This document shows, in pieces, positions 1 to 6,594 of a stretch of 6,684 nt of DNA; within the stretch, counting starts at the first letter, position 1, and the number at the start of each line of letters is the position of its first letter. The notes under the pieces are model-generated. The model saw only the letters and a program-made list of their open reading frames with translations, was not told the origin of the DNA and did no database searches. The stretch lies in NCBI GenBank assembly GCA_902490445.1, contig CABUDZ010000103.1:1-6684 (forward strand), read 5' to 3'. Made by a program: the position numbers and the translations under genes. This DNA comes from an uncultured Collinsella sp. Its GTDB lineage: Bacteria; Actinomycetota; Coriobacteriia; Coriobacteriales; Coriobacteriaceae.

Positions 1-18
1 GGAGAAAAAGTAGTCGTA

Positions 19-59
19 GGGGGACGTTCTTGTTTGACTGGTAGTTTAAGAACGCCCCC
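19..59. other. Strong hairpin in the leader region, function unknown
   Basis: Positions 19-31 and 48-59 are inverted repeats: five G at 19-23 face five C at 55-59, and CGTTCTT (25-31) faces AAGAACG (48-54), giving 12 base pairs with A24 bulged and a 16-nt loop. No U-tract follows on the + strand. On the - strand a run of five T follows only after about nine unpaired bases. It could be an imperfect terminator for a gene outside the window, or a folded element in the leader of the downstream operon. The pairing is directly visible; the role is not. Confidence 0.5.
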
Positions 60-122
60 GATGACTATTCGGATTGCTAATTTGTGCGGGTTGTGGTTTT
101 GTGACCTGCTGAAATTTGAGAT

Positions 123-138
123 ACTGTACAACTGTACG
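123..138. repeat. Tandem 8-mer ACTGTACA/ACTGTACG, possible operator
   Basis: ACTGTACA (123-130) is followed immediately by ACTGTACG (131-138), seven of eight bases identical. The first copy contains the palindrome TGTACA. A direct repeat of this kind inside a possible promoter spacer could bind a repressor, but no regulator gene is in the window to support this. The repeat is seen; the operator role is inference. Confidence 0.35.
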
Positions 139-180
139 TTAACTAATCTTCGTAGTATATTGCTACCCGCAAAACTCAAT

Positions 181-226
181 ACCATTGTGCTTCGAGACGC
201 TAAAGCGCCTACGTACAATGGTTTTT
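181..226 (+). terminator. Terminator-like hairpin in the leader, possible attenuator
   Basis: ACCATTGTGC (181-190) pairs with GTACAATGGT (213-222) in ten pairs including one G-T, and the 3' arm runs into TTTTT (222-226). The 22-nt loop holds a small CGC-TAAA-GCG hairpin (198-207). A competing pairing is also possible: GTGCTT (187-192) with AAGCGC (203-208), which would break the lower stem. The structure ends 27 nt before the first start codon and no gene precedes it here. It is therefore either the terminator of an unseen transcript or an attenuator of the operon. The stem is moderate and its loop is large, so strength is uncertain. Confidence 0.45.
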
Positions 227-253
227 GATAGTACGATTTGATTCAACGACAGG

Positions 254-3034
254 ATGGATGGTCCAAGCGTGAGTCTCGGCAGCAAACTATCCAACGCAAA
301 GGTCTCCTTTGCGATCTTTAAACGCGACATCAAGCGATTGCTCGTGAATCCCGTCGCCCTGGTGGTTACCCTGGGCGTGTGCGTCATTCCCTCGCTGTAT
401 GCCTGGTACAACATCGTGGCAAACTGGGATCCGTACGGAAACACCCAGGGCATCAAGATTGCTATCGCCAACAACGACCAGGGAACCCAAAACGACCTGG
501 TGGGCGAGCTCAATGCGGGCGACAAGGTCGTCGATCAGCTCAAGGAAAACGATCAGCTGGGCTGGACCTTCGTCGACTCGGCTGCCGATGCCAAAGAGGG
601 CGTCGAGAGCGGGGAATACTACGCGGCGATCGTAATCCCCAAGAACTTCTCCGACAATCTTGTCTCGATGCTCGATGGCAATTACCATCAGCCGAAGCTC
701 ACCTATTACGTCAATGAGAAGAAGAGCGCCATTGCGCCCAAGGTCACCGATACCGGTGCCAACACCATCGAGGAGCAGATCAACTCGGAGTTTGTCTCCA
801 CGGTGGGCGAGACCGTAGCGGGCATCGCCAAGGATGCCGGCATCGATTTAAAGGACAAGGCAACCCAGACTCAGGACTCGCTGACAAGTTCGGTGTCCGA
901 GGCATCCGACACCTTGGGTGAGGTGCGCGATTCGATTGGCGATATGAATGCCGCCATCGATAAGACGAGTGGCGCTATCGCCTCGGCTGATGCGGCGCTT
1001 GCCGGCTTGCAAGGTCAGGCACCGTCGCTGACGCAGGCAATCTCCCAGGGCAACGACCTGCTGGGCGAGGCTCGCGCCACGGCGGGCAACTCTATCACCT
1101 CGCTCTCCAAGGCACTCTCGGAAGGTAGCCTTGCACTCACCAAGACGTCAGCCTCCGCGAACGCTGCGATTGGCAAGCTGACGGGTACGGTCACATCTAC
1201 GACCACCCGCATCGACAACTCGCTCGAGTCTCTCCAGGCGACGATCGATCACAATAAGGCCGTTATCGGGCACTTGGAGATTCTCGTTAATGACACGTCG
1301 ACAGGTTCCGAGGAAATTGATGCGCGCATTGTATCGACCATCGATTCGCTTCGCGAGCAAAACCAGAAGCTGCAGAGCATCAAGGATGGCCTTTCTGCAC
1401 AGTCGAGCGCCATGGCAAACGACGCTACGGCAATCTCGAACGCGAGCAACGCACTCAACGCGGCAATTCAGACCGGTACGGCTAACCTCGGTCAGGCTCA
1501 GACCGATCTGGGGCAGAACGCGCTGCCAAAGGCTACGAGCGCGCTTGACTCCTTTGCCGCCGTTTCGGGCGATTTGACCGGCATTGTGTCGGGTATGACC
1601 CCCACGATAGCGAGCGCGCGCGGCACGCTGGCGCAGCTCGACGCCACGCTCAAGCAGGCAAAGACCACGCTGTCACAGACCGACGACTCTCTTGCCAAGG
1701 TCCAGGACAGGCTCGCAACCGCCGTCAACGACATTGCGGCCCTGCAGACTTCCGAGTCCATGGGCGAGCTGGCTGATCTGGTGGGCGTCAACGTCAATGA
1801 CGTCGCAGATTTCATGGCATCTCCGGTTGAGCTGACGTCCAAGTCGATTTATCCGGTCAAGAGCTTTGGCTCGGGCATCGCGCCCTTCTACACCAACCTG
1901 GCGCTGTGGGTGGGCGGCTATGTGCTCATCGCCATCTACAAGCTCGAGGTCGACCGTGAGGGCGTTGGCAGCTTTACGGCGCGCCAAGGCTACTTTGGCC
2001 GCTGGTTGCTCCTGGTGATCCTGGGTGCGTTGCAGGCCATCATTGTTACGGTGGGAGATCTGGTCATTGGCGTACAGTGCGTTAACCCGCTGCTGTTCGT
2101 GCTGGGCGGCATCGCTATCTCGTTCACCTACGTCAACATCATCTATGCGCTGTCCACCACCTTTAAGCATATCGGTAAAGCCATTGGTGTCATCCTCGTC
2201 ATCGTGCAGATCCCCGGCTCGTCGGGCATGTATCCCATCGAGATGATGCCCGGCTTCTTCCAATGGCTGCATCCGCTGCTGCCCTTCACCTATGGCATCA
2301 ACCTGCTGCGCGAGACCGTCGGTGGCATGTATTCGTTCAACTACCTGTTCAACCTGTGCATCCTGGGCGTGTTCCTTGCCATCGCACTCTTTATTGGCTT
2401 GCAGCTGCGTCCGCTGCTGCTCAACCTCAACCTGCTCTTTGATAAACAGCTTTCCACGACGGGTCTGATGATCTGCGAGTCCAACGACCTGCCGCGCCAG
2501 CGCTATTCGCTGCGCACGGCCATGCGCGTCATGCTCGATTCGGATTCGTACCGTCGCGAGCTGCTCGATCATGCCGTGGCGTTTGAGCATTGCTACCCGT
2601 ACTACATCAAGGGCGGTTTTGCCGCCGTGGTAGGCGTGCAGGTTCTGCTCTTTGTGCTTTCGACGGTGCTCGATATCGACAATAACGGCAAGATCATCCT
2701 GCTCGTTATCTGGATCATTTCGGTTATCGCCATCTGCGGCTGGCTCATCAACATCGAATACATCCGTGCGAGCCTCAATACCCAGATGCGTATCTCGGCG
2801 CTTTCGGACGAGGACCTTCGCCGCGAGATGCGCGAGCACACGGCTGCCATCCCTGCCGCCCGTCGCATGTTTGGCCTGAATGCCAGCGAGCGAGGTTCTA
2901 ACTCCAAGGATCAGGCTGTCGACCAGTCCATTCACCACGATATGCACCATGTGCCCGCGAACGGGGACGACACATTTGTGATGAATGAGGATGGCGCCCC
3001 GCTTGGCAAGCACTCAAAAGGAGGTGAGGCATAA
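254..3034 (+). CDS. YhgE/Pip-family membrane protein with a C-terminal two-segment extension
   Basis: This is a 926-residue membrane protein. Residues 31-54 form a hydrophobic segment ending in PSLYAWYNI, followed by NWDPYGNT, the signature start of YhgE/Pip proteins; YYAAIVIPK is at 122-130. Residues of about 180-500 are Ser/Ala/Thr/Gln-rich and helical, likely coiled coil, without cysteine. An ABC-2-like block follows, with membrane segments near 544-563, 583-605, 612-635, 640-658 and 696-718 and motifs APFYT, QCVNPL, PIEMM and LPFTYGIN. Unlike its neighbour it continues with a charged stretch (721-785), two more segments (about 786-806 and 813-834) and a polar tail with HHDMHH (894-899). 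Relatives include Lactococcus Pip (phage receptor) and EsaA/YueB of type VII secretion; the substrate here is unknown. ATG 254 has almost no spaced ribosome binding site. GTG 269 has GGATGG seven nt upstream and could be the real start. Confidence 0.9.
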   Translation: MDGPSVSLGSKLSNAKVSFAIFKRDIKRLLVNPVALVVTLGVCVIPSLYAWYNIVANWDPYGNTQGIKIAIANNDQGTQNDLVGELNAGDKVVDQLKENDQLGWTFVDSAADAKEGVESGEYYAAIVIPKNFSDNLVSMLDGNYHQPKLTYYVNEKKSAIAPKVTDTGANTIEEQINSEFVSTVGETVAGIAKDAGIDLKDKATQTQDSLTSSVSEASDTLGEVRDSIGDMNAAIDKTSGAIASADAALAGLQGQAPSLTQAISQGNDLLGEARATAGNSITSLSKALSEGSLALTKTSASANAAIGKLTGTVTSTTTRIDNSLESLQATIDHNKAVIGHLEILVNDTSTGSEEIDARIVSTIDSLREQNQKLQSIKDGLSAQSSAMANDATAISNASNALNAAIQTGTANLGQAQTDLGQNALPKATSALDSFAAVSGDLTGIVSGMTPTIASARGTLAQLDATLKQAKTTLSQTDDSLAKVQDRLATAVNDIAALQTSESMGELADLVGVNVNDVADFMASPVELTSKSIYPVKSFGSGIAPFYTNLALWVGGYVLIAIYKLEVDREGVGSFTARQGYFGRWLLLVILGALQAIIVTVGDLVIGVQCVNPLLFVLGGIAISFTYVNIIYALSTTFKHIGKAIGVILVIVQIPGSSGMYPIEMMPGFFQWLHPLLPFTYGINLLRETVGGMYSFNYLFNLCILGVFLAIALFIGLQLRPLLLNLNLLFDKQLSTTGLMICESNDLPRQRYSLRTAMRVMLDSDSYRRELLDHAVAFEHCYPYYIKGGFAAVVGVQVLLFVLSTVLDIDNNGKIILLVIWIISVIAICGWLINIEYIRASLNTQMRISALSDEDLRREMREHTAAIPAARRMFGLNASERGSNSKDQAVDQSIHHDMHHVPANGDDTFVMNEDGAPLGKHSKGGEA
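3018..3027 (+). promoter_or_regulatory. Near-consensus ribosome binding site of the second YhgE/Pip gene
   Basis: AAGGAGGTGA lies inside the last codons of the upstream gene, 7 nt before ATG 3035. It is a long match to the 16S 3' end and fixes the start with confidence. The upstream gene lacks such a site, so the second product may be translated more strongly. Confidence 0.85.
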
Positions 3035-5224
3035 ATGAAGAACATCCTGCATCTGTTTAAGCGCGACGTCCAAAACGTGTCTCACTCCGTGATCGGCATG
3101 GTTGTCGTGATGGGCCTCATTATCGTACCGTGCCTGTACGCGTGGTTTAACATCGCCGGCAGCTGGGATCCGTACGGCAACACCGGCAATCTTAAGATCG
3201 CCGTGGTCAACACCGATGAGGGTTACGAGAGCGATCTGATTCCCGTCGAGGTCAACGTGGGCGAAAACGTAACCGCCACCCTGCGCGGCAACGAGAACTT
3301 CGACTGGGTCGTCCTCAACGACCGCGATAAGGCGATTGAGGGCGTTAAGTCGGGCGCGTACTACGCTGCCGTCGTTATCCCTAAAACGTTTAGCGCCGAC
3401 ATGATGACGCTTTTCTCGACCGAGGTGAAGCACGCCGATATCGAGTTCTATGAGAACCAGAAGGCCAACGCCATCGCACAGATCGTGACTGAAAAGGGTT
3501 CGAGCGCCGTCCAGAGTCAGGTCAACGAGACCTTTACCAAGACCATCACGACCATCGGCCTTAAGACCGTGTCCAGCCTGCTCGACTATATGAGTACCGA
3601 CCAGGTGAGCAACTTTATCGCCAATCTGTCCTCGACGCTGGGCGATTCGGTCGAGGACCTGCAGGACGTTCAGACGAGTGCGACGTCGCTCGCGGGCATT
3701 TTGAGCTCCACGTCCGATTCACTGACATCGGCGGGCGGCATGCTCAAGCAGACGGGCACCGTTGATGAGTCGACGAAGCAGCTGATGGAGCACGCCAAGA
3801 GCGGCATCAATGATTCCAAAGAAGCGCTGAAGGCCGCCAACGATGCCGTTGACGCGGCGATTGACGGAAGCGCGGGCTCGTTCGACAACGTGTCCGCCGA
3901 GCTTGCGAAGGCATTCAATGTCGCGAATCAGCATGTTCACCTTACGGTGTCTCAGCTCAACGAAGCCGCAGCGGCGCTCAATACGCGTGCTGACGATATC
4001 GATGCGATGGCCGATCAGCTCCGCAACCTTGCCGACCAGGTGAGTGATGACAAGCTCAAAGACGGTCTCGAGTCCGCTGCGACGTCGCTGGGCAGAATTG
4101 CCGTGGAGTACCGCAACAATGCGAAGGACCTGACGGCGACCGCAAAGTCCCTTTCGGACGGCATGGCGGAGGTCAACAACTCGCGTGCCGAGGTCGACCA
4201 GGCCATCGCCGATGCCAAGGCGGGTATCTCGGGAGCCAAGTCCGACTACGATTCCACGTTCTCGGTTAAGGCCAAGGAGCTCAAGAAGACCATTTCGGGC
4301 GTTCTGGATTCCCTGAACGGTATCTCGGGTGACTTGGATAGCGCCGTGAGCGGTCTGACCGACGCCTCTGGCTCGCTCGCAAAGGGCCTCTCCAAGGCTG
4401 CGACGCTGGTCAACAAGGCTTCTGATCAGTTGGGCAAGGCGTCGGGCAAGATCAGCGCTTTTAAGGACGAGCTTGATAGCGCCCTGATGTCGGGTGACCT
4501 GGCGACGATCAAGACGATGATCGGCAACGACCCCGAGGGCCTGGCCGTGTCGCTTTCCGGCCCCGTCGCGCTCGACCGCAAGCCGGTCTATCCGATCCGC
4601 AATTACGGTTCGGCCATGGCGCCGTTCTACACGATTTTGTCGCTGTGGGTGGGCTCGATTGTTCTGGCGGCCATGATGAAGGTGTCGGTCGACGATGGGC
4701 TCATCAACGAGCTCATCCCCGTGCGCCTGCACGAGATCTACCTGGGCCGGTACCTGTTCTTTGGCGGTCTGGCGTTGCTGCAGGCAACGCTCGTGTGCGC
4801 GGGCGACATCCTGTTCTTTGGCATCCAGTGCGACAACCCGCTGCAATTTGTGCTGGCGGGCTGGATTGCGAGCCTCGTGTTCTCCAATATCGTCTATACG
4901 CTTACGGTTTCGTTTGGCGATATCGGCAAGGCGCTTGCCGTCGTGTTGCTGGTCATGCAGGTCGGCGGTTCGGGCGGCACGTTCCCCATCGAGATGACCG
5001 GTCCCGTGTTCCAGGCGATATATCCGTTCCTGCCGTTTACTCACGGCATCAACGCCATGCATGCCGCCATGGCCGGCGCCTACCATATGGAGTACTGGAT
5101 TGAGCTGGGTATCTTGGCGAGCTACCTGATTCCGTCGCTGGCCCTGGGCGTCGTCTTCCGCCGCCCGGTCATCAAAGCCAACGACTGGATTATCGAAAAG
5201 CTGGAATCAACAAAGCTAATTTAG
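3035..5224 (+). CDS. YhgE/Pip-family membrane protein, second of the pair
   Basis: This 729-residue protein is a paralogue of the upstream product. FKRD (8-11) is followed by a membrane segment (about 17-40) ending in PCLYAWFNI, then SWDPYGNT and YYAAVVIPK (109-117). Residues of about 175-490 are a long helical, Ser/Ala/Asp-rich, coiled-coil-like region with no cysteine, expected outside the membrane. The C-terminal ABC-2-like block has segments near 530-548, 572-596, 603-625, 631-650 and 688-709, with APFYT, QCDNPL, PIEM and LPFTHGIN. It ends 20 residues after the last segment, the usual YhgE layout. ATG follows the upstream TAA directly with no spacer, so the two genes are surely in one operon. 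The family is tied to phage entry (Pip) and to envelope export (EsaA/YueB relatives). A partnership with the upstream protein is inferred from adjacency and matched architecture; the substrate cannot be read from sequence. Confidence 0.92.
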   Translation: MKNILHLFKRDVQNVSHSVIGMVVVMGLIIVPCLYAWFNIAGSWDPYGNTGNLKIAVVNTDEGYESDLIPVEVNVGENVTATLRGNENFDWVVLNDRDKAIEGVKSGAYYAAVVIPKTFSADMMTLFSTEVKHADIEFYENQKANAIAQIVTEKGSSAVQSQVNETFTKTITTIGLKTVSSLLDYMSTDQVSNFIANLSSTLGDSVEDLQDVQTSATSLAGILSSTSDSLTSAGGMLKQTGTVDESTKQLMEHAKSGINDSKEALKAANDAVDAAIDGSAGSFDNVSAELAKAFNVANQHVHLTVSQLNEAAAALNTRADDIDAMADQLRNLADQVSDDKLKDGLESAATSLGRIAVEYRNNAKDLTATAKSLSDGMAEVNNSRAEVDQAIADAKAGISGAKSDYDSTFSVKAKELKKTISGVLDSLNGISGDLDSAVSGLTDASGSLAKGLSKAATLVNKASDQLGKASGKISAFKDELDSALMSGDLATIKTMIGNDPEGLAVSLSGPVALDRKPVYPIRNYGSAMAPFYTILSLWVGSIVLAAMMKVSVDDGLINELIPVRLHEIYLGRYLFFGGLALLQATLVCAGDILFFGIQCDNPLQFVLAGWIASLVFSNIVYTLTVSFGDIGKALAVVLLVMQVGGSGGTFPIEMTGPVFQAIYPFLPFTHGINAMHAAMAGAYHMEYWIELGILASYLIPSLALGVVFRRPVIKANDWIIEKLESTKLI

Positions 5225-5264
5225 TGCGGCAACGTTAACGCTGATGCAGCGCTAATGCCAGCGA

Positions 5265-5364
5265 GCGAGCCGCATTTGCGCCAAGGTGACGTGAAATGAG
5301 AGGGCGCTGACCTTCTGGTCGCGCCCTTGAAATTGAACGTCAGATTGGCGTGAATGCGGCTCGC
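5265..5364. repeat. 100-nt imperfect palindrome (long hairpin) between operon and transporter gene
   Basis: The two halves pair along nearly their whole length. GCGAGCCGCATT (5265-5276) pairs with 5353-5364 (12 perfect pairs). Two G-T pairs follow, then CGCCAA (5279-5284) with TTGGCG (5345-5350), TGACGT (5287-5292) with ACGTCA (5337-5342), and AAT (5295-5297) with ATT (5332-5334). AGGGCGC (5301-5307) then pairs with GCGCCCT (5321-5327), and GACC (5309-5312) with GGTC (5317-5320), around a TTCT loop. I count 38 Watson-Crick pairs. Small internal loops include a tandem G-A/A-G step (5293-5294 with 5335-5336). CGCTA (5250-5254) and TAGCG (5366-5370) may extend the stem. It begins 41 nt after a stop codon and has no T-tract. 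It may be a small palindromic mobile repeat (MITE- or ERIC-like), a 3' stability element or a structured RNA. I saw no target-site duplication. Confidence 0.8.
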
Positions 5365-5378
5365 GTAGCGTCGGCCGG

Positions 5379-5402
5379 TCCGCCGTTCGGTAGAACGGCG
5401 GA
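5379..5402. other. Perfect 10-bp hairpin with GGTA loop
   Basis: TCCGCCGTTC (5379-5388) pairs without mismatch with GAACGGCGGA (5393-5402) around GGTA. It begins 15 nt after the 100-nt palindrome. No T-tract follows on either strand, so it is not an ordinary intrinsic terminator. It may belong to the same structured element or RNA. Confidence 0.65.
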
Positions 5403-5457
5403 ACAAGGCGCTTTAGTGGGCTGGATTGCGGTGCAACGCTGGTTGTTGCTACAGTAG

Positions 5458-5492
5458 CGGGGCGTGCCGGGGGTCCGGCGCGTCCCGTTTTT
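5458..5492 (+). terminator. Intrinsic terminator before the transporter gene
   Basis: CGGGGCGTGCCGG (5458-5470) pairs with CCGGCGCGTCCCG (5475-5487) in 13 pairs, two of them G-T, around a GGGT loop, and is followed directly by TTTTT (5488-5492). This is a textbook terminator. It most simply ends the YhgE/Pip transcript, 234 nt after the stop codon. Because it lies 71 nt before the transporter start, it could instead attenuate that gene if transcription begins further upstream. The sequence TGCTACAGT (5447-5455) just before it resembles an extended -10 element, but RNA from there would start inside the hairpin. Confidence 0.85.
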
Positions 5493-5494
5493 AT

Positions 5495-5523
5495 TTGACC
5501 ATGAGGCGGCACGCAGCCATACG
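5495..5523 (+). promoter_or_regulatory. Candidate promoter of the EamA transporter gene
   Basis: TTGACC (5495-5500) matches the -35 consensus at five of six bases. At 17-nt spacing it is followed by CATACG (5518-5523), a weak -10 with three of six. It lies just after the terminator and would give a leader of about 35 nt before the start codon. The -35 is good and the -10 poor, so this is only a candidate. Confidence 0.35.
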
Positions 5524-5551
5524 CGTGCGGACACCACGCCCAGTTTGAGTG

Positions 5552-5557
5552 CGAGGA
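5552..5557 (+). promoter_or_regulatory. Ribosome binding site that selects ATG 5564
   Basis: CGAGGA lies 6 nt before ATG 5564. A longer in-frame reading from GTG 5549 would put this site inside the gene and has no binding site of its own, so the ATG is preferred. Confidence 0.7.
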
Positions 5558-5563
5558 TGTTCC

Positions 5564-6547
5564 ATGGCCCAATACGCTGCCAACGAAATCGAAAACATGC
5601 CCGATAGCCCTGTAGCCCGTGAGGATTTGGGCGCGGGTGGTATTCCCCGGGGTGCCGGCGCACGCTCGCCGTTGTTCTGGAAGGTTCTGCTCCTTTCGGT
5701 GGCGGTCATCTGGGGCTACTCCTTTACCACTATGAAGGACGCACTCGGCACCATTCCGGTGTTCGCGCTGCTCTATGTACGTTTTCTGCCCGCAGCGTTG
5801 GTCATGTTTGCCGTCTTCCACAAGCGCATCATCGCGCACCTCAACGCTCGCAACCTGATCGTTGGCCTGAGTATGGGCGTGCTCATGTGGGCGGCCTATG
5901 CGCTGCAGACGGTCGGTCTGGCACATACTACGGCGGGCAAGAATGCTTTTTTGACGGGCACGTATTGCATCCTTGTGCCGTTCGCGAGCTATTTCCTGAG
6001 CGGCGAAAAGCTCACTCGCTATAACCTGGGTGCGGCACTGCTGTGCCTGGCGGGCATTGGCCTGGTGGCACTCGATAGCGTCGAGTTCAATATCGGCGAT
6101 GCCATTACGCTGGGCGGCGCGGTCTTCTTCGCCATCCAGATGGCGGTGACCGCCAAGTACGGTCGCAAAATGGACATCAACGTCATCACGTTTTGGATGT
6201 TTGTGGGCAATGGCATCCTAAGCCTGGTCTCGTCGCTGCTATTCGAGACCCAGGCGCCTCTGTCCGTGTGGACGCCGAATTTTATCTGTGTGATGGCGTT
6301 TCTCTCGGTGGGCTGCACATGCGTGGCTCTGCTCATCCAAAACGTCGGCCTGGCGCATGTCCCGGCTTCGACGGGCTCGCTGCTCCTTTCGATGGAATCG
6401 CCTTCGGGCGTGTTGTTTTCGGTGCTGCTGATGGGGGAGGCGCTCACCTCGCGCCTGCTCGCCGGCTTTGTGCTTATCTTCCTGTCGATTATCTTGAGCA
6501 AGACTCACTTCGATTTTTTGCGTCGAAAGCCGCGCTCGCAATTGTAA
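5564..6547 (+). CDS. EamA/DMT-family ten-segment membrane transporter
   Basis: The 327-residue product is a member of the drug/metabolite transporter superfamily. Two homologous EamA halves are visible. The first spans about 40-169, with AVIWGYSF, the conserved YVRFLPA stretch and TTAGKNAFLTGTYCILVPF, then GEKLTRYNLGAALLCLAGIG. The second spans about 178-312, with GLAHVPAST, SMESPSGVLFSVLLMGEALT and a closing hydrophobic segment. About ten membrane helices are expected, five per half. The second half has the usual proline and glutamate positions (SMESP, GEALT) of EamA proteins. The substrate cannot be predicted; family members export amino acids, nucleosides, drugs or other metabolites. The first 36 residues are polar and glycine-rich, somewhat longer than usual for the family and probably cytosolic. 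Terminators on both sides (5458-5492 and 6559-6585) make it a likely single-gene unit. The C-terminus is basic (RRKPRSQL). Confidence 0.92.
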   Translation: MAQYAANEIENMPDSPVAREDLGAGGIPRGAGARSPLFWKVLLLSVAVIWGYSFTTMKDALGTIPVFALLYVRFLPAALVMFAVFHKRIIAHLNARNLIVGLSMGVLMWAAYALQTVGLAHTTAGKNAFLTGTYCILVPFASYFLSGEKLTRYNLGAALLCLAGIGLVALDSVEFNIGDAITLGGAVFFAIQMAVTAKYGRKMDINVITFWMFVGNGILSLVSSLLFETQAPLSVWTPNFICVMAFLSVGCTCVALLIQNVGLAHVPASTGSLLLSMESPSGVLFSVLLMGEALTSRLLAGFVLIFLSIILSKTHFDFLRRKPRSQL

Positions 6548-6558
6548 ACAACTTGTTG

Positions 6559-6585
6559 CGCCGCCCTCCTGGGGCGGCGTTTTTT
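6559..6585 (+). terminator. Intrinsic terminator of the EamA transporter gene
   Basis: CGCCGCCC (6559-6566) pairs perfectly with GGGCGGCG (6572-6579) around a five-base loop (6567-6571), and six T follow (6580-6585). It starts 11 nt after the stop codon and is a strong, canonical terminator. Confidence 0.93.
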
Positions 6586-6594
6586 ATGACTCGC

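Larger units (their letters stand above)
61..253 (+). promoter_or_regulatory. AT-richer upstream region of the YhgE/Pip operon with only weak promoter candidates
   Basis: This stretch is visibly more AT-rich than the coding DNA and must hold the operon promoter if it lies in the window. No single match is convincing. Candidates are TTGTGA (99-104) with TACTGT (122-127) at 17-nt spacing, and TTGAGA (116-121, five of six to the -35 consensus) with TTAACT (139-144) at 17-nt spacing. A third is a TATATT (156-161) lying inside a GTAG...CTAC dyad (152-166). The second candidate would place the tandem 8-mer at 123-138 exactly in its spacer, a common operator position. The tetramer GTAC occurs four times here (126, 134, 213, 231). 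Confidence 0.35.

Noticed and set aside
34..228. Small + strand frame of 64 codons in the leader
   Set aside because: It starts at TTG inside the 19-59 hairpin loop, has no ribosome binding site, spans the repeat and the terminator-like stem, and has no protein-like pattern. A leader peptide is not excluded but not supported.
425..445. Near-identical stretch encoding WDPYGNT in both YhgE/Pip genes (also near 3164-3183) as a recombination repeat
   Set aside because: Fifteen identical bases are explained by a conserved family motif with similar codon choice; flanking sequence diverges at once.
1673..3013. Long open frame of 446 codons on the - strand inside the first YhgE/Pip gene
   Set aside because: It lies fully antisense to a well-supported gene. 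Its product is rich in Arg, His, Gln and Asp without family motifs, and a similar antisense frame occurs in the second paralogue, as expected from GC-rich codon bias.
3719..5086. Long open frame of 455 codons on the - strand inside the second YhgE/Pip gene
   Set aside because: Same reasoning: it is antisense to a confident gene, with Arg/His-rich low-complexity composition and no recognisable domain.
254..5224. Complete type VII secretion or phage-defence locus
   Set aside because: Only the EsaA/YueB-like family resemblance is present. No ATPase, WXG100 substrate, toxin, immunity or nuclease gene is in the window.
5225..5563. A known riboswitch controlling the EamA gene
   Set aside because: The region is well structured and has a terminator, but I could not match it to the conserved core of any riboswitch class I know.
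5252..5926. Minus-strand frame of 224 codons across the intergenic region and the start of the transporter gene
   Set aside because: It runs through the palindrome and the terminator hairpin, overlaps the transporter 5' end, and shows no domain or convincing binding site.
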